Shown one piece after another: positions 58,696-64,000 of a stretch of DNA of 64,000 nt. Where the stretch lies: positions 2,666,001 through 2,730,000 of the forward strand of contig NZ_CP154857.1 in NCBI RefSeq assembly GCF_039614715.1, written 5' to 3'. The position numbers were made by a program, and so were the translations under genes. Each line of letters opens with the position of its first letter. Within the stretch, counting starts at the first letter, position 1. This DNA comes from Microbacterium sp. AZCO. Lineage in GTDB: Bacteria > Actinomycetota > Actinomycetes > Actinomycetales > Microbacteriaceae. The notes beneath the pieces were generated by a model that did no database searches, was not told where the DNA came from, and saw only the letters and a list, made by a program, of their open reading frames with translations.

Positions 58696-61326
58696 ATGGC
58701 CGCATCCCGAGCAGCCGCCCCGCACGCCGACGACGCTCTCGTGCGGGATCTCGCGCGCCTCTCGCACGCGGATCTCGCGGCGGTCGGCGGCAAGGCCGCG
58801 AATCTCGGCGAGCTCATCCGCGCCGGCTTCACCGTGCCGCCCGGGTTCTGCATCACGACCGAGGCGTATCGCCGAGCCGTCCGCGGCACTGCGGTCGAAT
58901 CCGGCGCGCTCGCGGACGCCGCCGCCGCGCGGGCCGCCGTGCTCGCCGCCCCCTTCCCGCCGGAGGTCGCCGAGGCCGTGCGGCACGCGTACGCGAGCCT
59001 CGAGCCGCACGGTGGACCTGTGGCCGTGCGCTCCTCGGCGACGGCGGAGGACCTCCCGGGTGCGAGCTTCGCCGGCCAGCAGGACACGTACCTCGACGTC
59101 GCCGGCATCGACGCCGTGCTCGATGCCGTGCACCGGTGCTGGGCGTCGCTGTGGACCGACCGGGCGGTCGCGTACCGCTCCGCCCAGGGGATCGACGGCG
59201 CCGGTGTCGCCCTCGCGGTCGTCGTGCAGCGGATGGTGGATGCCGAGGCCGCCGGTGTGCTCTTCACCGCCGACCCGGTGACGGGTCGCCGACGCCAGGC
59301 GGTGCTCGACGCGGCGCGCGGGCTCGGCGACGCCGTCGTGTCGGGATCGGTCGACCCCGACCGCTTCGTCGTCGACACCGCGAGCGGGCGCATTCTCGAC
59401 CACCGGCGCGGCGGCGACGAGGGGTCCGGTCTCAGCGACGAGCAGGTACGATCGCTCGCCTCCCTGGGCGACCGCGTCGAGGACGCGTTCGGAAGTCCCC
59501 AGGACATCGAATGGGCGATGGATGCCGCGGGCCACGCCTGGCTGACGCAGACGCGTCCGATCACGACGCTGTATCCCGTGCCCGTGCGGGATGCGCCCGC
59601 TCCCCCCGGCGAGACGCGTCTGTACTTCTGCGTGAGCCTGGCGCAGGGGCTCCACCGCCCGATCACCCCGATGGGCGTCGCCGCCTTCCGCGTCATCGGC
59701 GCCGGGTTCCTCGATCTCATCGGACGCCGGCCCGTCCGCATCGTCGACGGCCCCGGCGGCTTCGCCGTGGGCGGCGACCGCATCTTCCTCGACGGCACGC
59801 CCATCGTGCGCTCCGCCGTTGGTCGGGAGATCTTCCCTCGCGCTCTCGACGTCATGGAGGCACGCTCGGCGGTCGTCCTGCGCGGGCTCTTCATGGATCC
59901 GCGGTTCTCGGTGCTGCCCGGATCCCGGCGGCGCTTCGTCCGAGGATTCCTGCACCTGGCCGCCCGCATCCGTCTGCCGCTCGTCGCCGTGCAGGCGCTC
60001 GTCAGCCCCGACGCGGCCCAGCGCCGCGTCCGGCGCCTGGTCGAGGACGTGCGCGCACTGAGCGTGCCCGCGGGCTCCGACATCCCCGCCCGCGTCGACG
60101 CCGTCGTCGACCTCCTCTTCCGCATGATGCCGCTCGCACCGCGGAGCCTCCCCGGTGCGGGGGTCGGGTTCGCGATGCTCGGGATGGCGCGGCGCCTGCT
60201 CGGCGACTCGGTGCAGCCCGGCGACCTGCAGACGGTGCTCCGCAGCCTTCCCGACAACGTCACGACCGAGATGGACCTCGAGCTGTGGCGCGTGGCCCTC
60301 GGCGCGCGCGCCGACGACGAGTCGGCCGCGGCGCTCAGCACGCAGACGGCGCGGGAGCTCGCCGACCGCTACCGCGACGGCATCCTGCCGGTGGTGCTGC
60401 AGCGCGACATGAGGCGATTCCTCGCCCGCTACGGCCACCGCGCCGTCGCCGAGATCGACCTCGGGATGCCCCGCTGGTCCGAGGACCCCGCACACCTCTT
60501 CGGCGTCCTCTCGGGGTACCTGCGGCTCGACCCCGACGCCGACACGCCGGAACGGCATTTCGCGGACGGCGCGCATGCCGCCCGCGCCATGGTCCTGACG
60601 CTCGTCGGCCGGGCGCGCCGGCGCGGGGCGGTCCGCGCCGCCGCGGTGCGCTTCTGCCTCCGACGGGCCCGCGCGCTCGTCGGGATGCGGGAGATGCCGA
60701 AGTTCCTCGTCATGATCGGGCTCGGCAAGGCCCGTGCCGCGATGGTCCAGATCGGCGAGCAGCTGGCCGCCGCAGGCCGGATCGCGGCGGCGGATGACGT
60801 GTTCTTCCTCGACTTCACCGAGACGCAGCGCGCGGCCTCCGGCGAGGACCTCCGAGCGACGATCGCCGAACGGCGCGAGCGGTACGACGCCGAGCTGGCA
60901 CGGCGCCATGTGCCGCGCATGCTGCTCTCCGACGGCACCGAGCTCGAGGCCCTCGCCACGACGGCACCCGCGGCGGGTGCGCTTCGAGGCACTCCTGCGT
61001 CGGCGGGCACCGTCACGGCGACGGCCCGCGTCATCCTGGACCCCGTCGGCGCCCAGCTCGAGCCGGGGGAGATCCTCGTGGCCCCCTCGACCGACCCGGG
61101 GTGGACGCCGCTGTTCCTCACGGCGGGCGGCCTCGTGATGGAGATGGGCGGCGCCAACAGCCACGGCGCGGTCGTCGCGCGGGAGTACGGCATCCCCGCG
61201 GTCGTCGGCGTTCCCGGGGCTGTGGAGGCCATCGCGACCGGTGACGAGGTGACCGTCGATGGCGCCGGCGGCCTCGTCACCCTCGCGTCATCCGTCACGG
61301 CGCGCGCCGAGGAGCGCGCGCCGTGA
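58696..61326 (+). CDS. Rifampicin phosphotransferase-like PEP-utilising enzyme
   Basis: 876 residues, near the length of Rph. An N-terminal ATP-grasp domain has GGKAANLGELIRAGFTVPPGFCIT and VAVRSSATAEDLPGASFAGQ; QDIEWAMDAAGHAWLTQTRP closes it. The long helical middle starts LYFCVSLAQGLHRPITPMGVAAF, as in Rph. The C-terminal swivelling phosphohistidine domain has His823 in MGGANSHGAVVAREYGIPAVVGV. Rph phosphorylates rifamycins using ATP and gives resistance; PEP synthase relatives cannot be excluded for the natural substrate. ATG 58696 lies just after a palindromic operator. An upstream in-frame extension lacks a ribosome site. Confidence 0.85.
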   Translation: MAASRAAAPHADDALVRDLARLSHADLAAVGGKAANLGELIRAGFTVPPGFCITTEAYRRAVRGTAVESGALADAAAARAAVLAAPFPPEVAEAVRHAYASLEPHGGPVAVRSSATAEDLPGASFAGQQDTYLDVAGIDAVLDAVHRCWASLWTDRAVAYRSAQGIDGAGVALAVVVQRMVDAEAAGVLFTADPVTGRRRQAVLDAARGLGDAVVSGSVDPDRFVVDTASGRILDHRRGGDEGSGLSDEQVRSLASLGDRVEDAFGSPQDIEWAMDAAGHAWLTQTRPITTLYPVPVRDAPAPPGETRLYFCVSLAQGLHRPITPMGVAAFRVIGAGFLDLIGRRPVRIVDGPGGFAVGGDRIFLDGTPIVRSAVGREIFPRALDVMEARSAVVLRGLFMDPRFSVLPGSRRRFVRGFLHLAARIRLPLVAVQALVSPDAAQRRVRRLVEDVRALSVPAGSDIPARVDAVVDLLFRMMPLAPRSLPGAGVGFAMLGMARRLLGDSVQPGDLQTVLRSLPDNVTTEMDLELWRVALGARADDESAAALSTQTARELADRYRDGILPVVLQRDMRRFLARYGHRAVAEIDLGMPRWSEDPAHLFGVLSGYLRLDPDADTPERHFADGAHAARAMVLTLVGRARRRGAVRAAAVRFCLRRARALVGMREMPKFLVMIGLGKARAAMVQIGEQLAAAGRIAAADDVFFLDFTETQRAASGEDLRATIAERRERYDAELARRHVPRMLLSDGTELEALATTAPAAGALRGTPASAGTVTATARVILDPVGAQLEPGEILVAPSTDPGWTPLFLTAGGLVMEMGGANSHGAVVAREYGIPAVVGVPGAVEAIATGDEVTVDGAGGLVTLASSVTARAEERAP

Positions 61327-61352
61327 CGCCCACGTCCTGAACTAGCCCGTGG

Positions 61353-62384
61353 TCACCCCGCTCCCATGCCGCTGCAGCCACCCCACATCCCGTGGCGGTC
61401 GGCGGCGACATCCGCGACGGTGAGGACGTCGCCGCCGAGCGTCACGATGTAGGCCGTGTCTCCGACGAACGAGAGCGACGTGGGCCGATCCAGGCCGGCG
61501 ACGATCTGCGTGAAGGTGCCGTTGCCGTTGACGCGCAGCAGCTCACCGCTGTTCGGCAATCCGGGCGACCCCGGGTCGACCATGCCGGGCGAGTCGCCCT
61601 GCGAGAGGGCGTAGAGCCCGCAGGAGGCCGCCTCGACGTCGACGATGAGGCTGTAGCCCGCCGCTACGACACGCTCGGCAGGGTGCTTCACGCCGAGGGC
61701 GACGACCCGCCCGTCCGCGGGGTTGTGCGGGATCGGTCCGGCCTCCGCGAGGTAGATCTTCGAGCCGTCGAGCTGCAGACCGGTGGGCACCACGTTGGCC
61801 AGCTGCACGAGCTCGCTCACCTGGCCGTCGAGGCCTGCCCTCAGCAGCCGGTTGTGATGACCATCGGTCACGATGAACCCGTCGCCATACGGCGCGAACG
61901 CGTACTGGACTCCGCTCGGCAGGAAGATGTCGGCATCCGGTGGATTCTGCCGGGACCAGGTATCGGTGTCGGCGACCATCGTCCGGCTGTCGACGTCGTC
62001 GATGCGGTAGATGCCACCCGTGTCGGAGCCGCCGACCTCAGGCCCCACGACGCTGATGAGGGCATAGGCGGTGTCGCCGATGAAGGTGACGTCGAACACG
62101 CCGCCCGGCCCGGTCACGGGCAGTCCGCTCGCGACCGTCGACATCGATCCGTCGTCCGTGTCGACGCGCACGATCCGCCCGCCGGCCCGGTCGGCGACGT
62201 AGAGCGCGCCGTCCGGCCCGATGACGCTGCCGATCGGACCCGTCAGTCCGCTCGCAAGCACCTCGGCGACCGGCGCCGGAGCGCTGCCGGGCGGAGCGGC
62301 GTTCGCGGCCGCCGGCAGAATCACCGTCGGCATCAGCGCAGCCGTCATGAATGCGGCGAGAAGCGCCGCTCGTGTGTTGACCAT
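61353..62384 (-). CDS. Secreted ScyD/ScyE family protein
   Basis: 343 residues. A signal peptide (VNTRAALLAAFMTAALMPTV, cleavage near ANAA, residue 29) leads to a beta-propeller-like ScyD/ScyE domain: VLASGLTGPIGSVIGPDGALYVADRAGG, VFDVTFIGDTAYALISVVG, NRLLRAGLDGQVSELVQLANVVPTGL, LYALSQGDSPG. NHL/SMP-30-like repeats are apparent. In cyanobacteria ScyD/E relate to scytonemin synthesis, but actinobacterial members have no known role. It should be secreted. ATG 62384 has AAGGGAG upstream. Convergent with the Rph-like gene. Confidence 0.85.
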   Translation of the reverse strand: MVNTRAALLAAFMTAALMPTVILPAAANAAPPGSAPAPVAEVLASGLTGPIGSVIGPDGALYVADRAGGRIVRVDTDDGSMSTVASGLPVTGPGGVFDVTFIGDTAYALISVVGPEVGGSDTGGIYRIDDVDSRTMVADTDTWSRQNPPDADIFLPSGVQYAFAPYGDGFIVTDGHHNRLLRAGLDGQVSELVQLANVVPTGLQLDGSKIYLAEAGPIPHNPADGRVVALGVKHPAERVVAAGYSLIVDVEAASCGLYALSQGDSPGMVDPGSPGLPNSGELLRVNGNGTFTQIVAGLDRPTSLSFVGDTAYIVTLGGDVLTVADVAADRHGMWGGCSGMGAG

Positions 62385-62665
62385 GTCCGGACTCCCTTGT
62401 CCTTGCAGACGTGGCCGCACCGCCCAGGGGCCATGCGACCCTTCGGCGCCACCTTGCGCAGAACCAGGGATGATGCTGCGACGGCAGCACCGCCCCAGCT
62501 TCCTCCTCCTGGACGGCTCGGTCAACAACTGTCCGGTTCTCGCCCGTGGACGATGGGCCTCCCGCGTCGGGCACGGGGCGGCCGCGTCGGCGGACGTCAA
62601 CCCCTTTGTGCGCCCCTCCCCGGGGAGCGGATGGTGGTCGTCCATCACCGGCCCGAGGAGGCACC
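62385..62665. other. Intergenic region between divergent genes
   Basis: 281 nt between the ScyD-like gene and the coupling ORF. It must hold both promoters; no -35/-10 pair, palindrome or repeat stands out. Confidence 0.4.
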
Positions 62666-62707
62666 ATGACCCGAGAGGTCGGCGGAAGAGCGGGGATCGA
62701 CGCGTGA
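62666..62707 (+). CDS. 13-aa upstream ORF coupled to the mannosyltransferase
   Basis: ATG ... TGA encoding MTREVGGRAGIDA, with a strong GAGGAGG site 5 nt before the ATG. Its TGA (62705-62707) overlaps the GTG of the mannosyltransferase (62704-62706) as GTGA, the same overlap used between operon genes in this genome. It probably delivers ribosomes to the weakly equipped GTG. Confidence 0.4.
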   Translation: MTREVGGRAGIDA

Positions 62708-63972
62708 GCCGGGTCACCGACGAGCGCGGGCGCACCTCGACCCTCGCCCGCTGGCGCATCACGACCCGAACCTGGGCGGCGGAGATGCTCGGTCCCCGAG
62801 CGCACGTCACTCCTCTCGAGCCCGGGTGGGCGCCGCCCGTCGTGCTGCTGTGGGCAGCGGGCCGGATGATCAACCTCGTGCTGCTCGCCGTCGCCTTCGC
62901 GGTCGCGAAGGTCGCGGGATGGACCTTCGGCCCCGAGGGCCGCCCCGTGACGGGGTTTCTCGATTTCCTGTCCGGATGGGATGCCGACCGCTACGGCACG
63001 ATCGCCTCGCAGGGGTATCCCGTCGTGCTCCCCCTCGCCGCAGACGGCACGATCGACCTCAACAACTGGGCGTTCCTCCCCGTCTTCCCCTTCCTCGAGC
63101 GGGTGCTGGCGAATGCGACGGGCGTCCCGTGGCAGCTCGCCGGCGTGCTCATCAGCCTGGGCGCCTCGTGCGCGGCATCCCTCGTGCTGTATGCGCTGCT
63201 TCGGAACGTGACCACCGTGCGCTCGGCGTGGTGGGCGCTGGTGCTGTTCTCGCTCGGCCCGCTGTCGTTCGTCTTCGTGCTCGGCTATGCCGAGTCGCTG
63301 TTCCTCCTCCTGATCTTCGGCGCGCTGCTTCTCGCGGTCCGCCGCCGCTACCTGCTCATCGCACCCCTCGGGATCGTCGCGGCGTTCACGCGGCCCGGCG
63401 CCCTCGCGCTGGCGCTGGCACTCGGCATCCTGCTCCTGGGGCGATGGATGCTGCGCGGCGAGGACCCCCTTCCGCGCTCCGAGGTGGTCGGGCTCGTCGT
63501 CTCCGGGGTCGCGACTGCGGCCGCCGGGCTGATGTGGCCCGTCATCGCGGCGACCGTCACGGGCGAGCCGGGCGCGTATGTGCAGACCGAGATGGCGTGG
63601 TGGCAGCCGTTCCTCGGTCAAGGCCCGCTCCTCCCCATCGCCCCGGGGATCGCGATGGGCTGGACGTGGCTCGGGCCGCTCGGCGTCGTCATCGTGCTCG
63701 CCCTCGTGGGAGGGGTGCTCCGCTGGATCGCGTCCCGGCCCGTGCGCGCACTGGGGCTCGAGATCGTCGGCTTCGCCGTGAGCTATACCCTCTATCTCTT
63801 CGCCGTCTTCCTTCCCACGCAGAGCATCGCGAGGCTCGTCCTGCCCCTCTCGCCGCTCCTCGCCGACCGCCGGCTGTCGCGAACCCGCCGACGCCGGCTG
63901 TGGTCGATCGCGGTCAGCCTGGCGCTGCAGGCAGCCGCGGTGTTCCTCCTCTGGACCCTCGGCAACCCCTGA
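62704..63972 (+). CDS. PIG-V/GT39-like mannosyltransferase family membrane protein
   Basis: 422 residues, about ten membrane helices. FLSGWDADRYGTIASQGYP (the Asp-Ala-Asp loop after helix 1 that holds the catalytic acid) and LNNWAFLPVFPFLERVLA are the hallmarks of the PIG-V/Mannosyl_trans2 family. These use a lipid-phosphate sugar to mannosylate lipids or proteins outside the membrane. A basic C-terminus (RRLSRTRRRRLWS) precedes the last helix. GTG 62704 is supported by the GTGA overlap with a short upstream ORF. No glycan cluster is nearby. Confidence 0.8.
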   Translation: MSRVTDERGRTSTLARWRITTRTWAAEMLGPRAHVTPLEPGWAPPVVLLWAAGRMINLVLLAVAFAVAKVAGWTFGPEGRPVTGFLDFLSGWDADRYGTIASQGYPVVLPLAADGTIDLNNWAFLPVFPFLERVLANATGVPWQLAGVLISLGASCAASLVLYALLRNVTTVRSAWWALVLFSLGPLSFVFVLGYAESLFLLLIFGALLLAVRRRYLLIAPLGIVAAFTRPGALALALALGILLLGRWMLRGEDPLPRSEVVGLVVSGVATAAAGLMWPVIAATVTGEPGAYVQTEMAWWQPFLGQGPLLPIAPGIAMGWTWLGPLGVVIVLALVGGVLRWIASRPVRALGLEIVGFAVSYTLYLFAVFLPTQSIARLVLPLSPLLADRRLSRTRRRRLWSIAVSLALQAAAVFLLWTLGNP

Positions 63973-64000
63973 CCCGCGCGCCGTTGCGCGGCATCGCGCC

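Overview
The window is chromosomal DNA from a very high-GC actinobacterium. A member of the Microbacteriaceae, probably Microbacterium or a close relative, fits best. This is inferred from the codon use (GAC, GTC, CTC and GCG dominate), many leaderless promoters, the F420 enzymes, the HspR and HrcA heat-shock operators, and the similarity of many products to families I know from that group. No phage, transposase, CRISPR array, rRNA or tRNA gene was found. The density is that of ordinary core chromosome, with about 63 protein genes and short gaps.

Layout. 1-2.2 kb: cupin, two acidic hypothetical proteins, DUF1622 membrane protein and a GNAT protein (minus). 2.3-7.3 kb: a leaderless cysteine-rich leader peptide ahead of a winged-helix regulator, then AlkA-type DNA glycosylase, SpoIIAA-like, VOC, small proteins and an NAD(P)-binding oxidoreductase (plus). 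7.3-9.2 kb: aldo/keto reductase and HAD phosphatase. 9.3-25.5 kb: a coenzyme F420 and pyrimidine-catabolism region. One overlapping run holds a class III aminotransferase, fbiC, a Baeyer-Villiger monooxygenase, F420-dependent glucose-6-phosphate dehydrogenase and cofC. Next to it is an operon with a beta-ureidopropionase-like amidase, dihydropyrimidinase, an LLM flavin/F420 oxidoreductase and a four-gene ABC importer. Then come divergent fbiA and cofE, with a NUDIX hydrolase behind cofE. Together these should let the cell import a pyrimidine or hydantoin-like compound, open its ring, release a beta-amino acid and transaminate it, while making and reducing F420.

26-33.6 kb: TetR/SDR divergent pair, DUF6194 protein, a secreted transglycosylase-like protein behind a long structured 5' leader, pgi, and a secreted M6 metalloprotease. 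33.7-42.4 kb: PTS EIIBCA, DUF2207 membrane protein, MarR, a TetR-controlled ABC exporter, an Hsp20 with both HAIR and CIRCE operators, and a DUF559-type gene interrupted by an in-frame TAG. 42.4-50.7 kb: a 73-bp tandem-repeat array, sdaA, VOC, amylosucrase, two tiny membrane proteins, a pantothenate operon (DUF2520 reductase, panC, panB) and a metallo-beta-lactamase-fold lactonase. 50.8-64 kb: an unusual pair (unknown protein plus a zinc-phospholipase-C-like membrane protein), LtrA, two hypothetical proteins, a degenerate D,D-carboxypeptidase-like protein, a rifampicin-phosphotransferase-like enzyme, a ScyD/ScyE-like secreted protein and a PIG-V-like mannosyltransferase.

The most unusual points are: an FbiC whose CofH half has lost its radical-SAM cysteines; palindromic repeats translated inside fbiC, fbiA and the monooxygenase; tiny ORFs that bridge operon genes by stop/start overlaps; and a serine-hydrolase gene whose frame runs upstream of any normal start codon.
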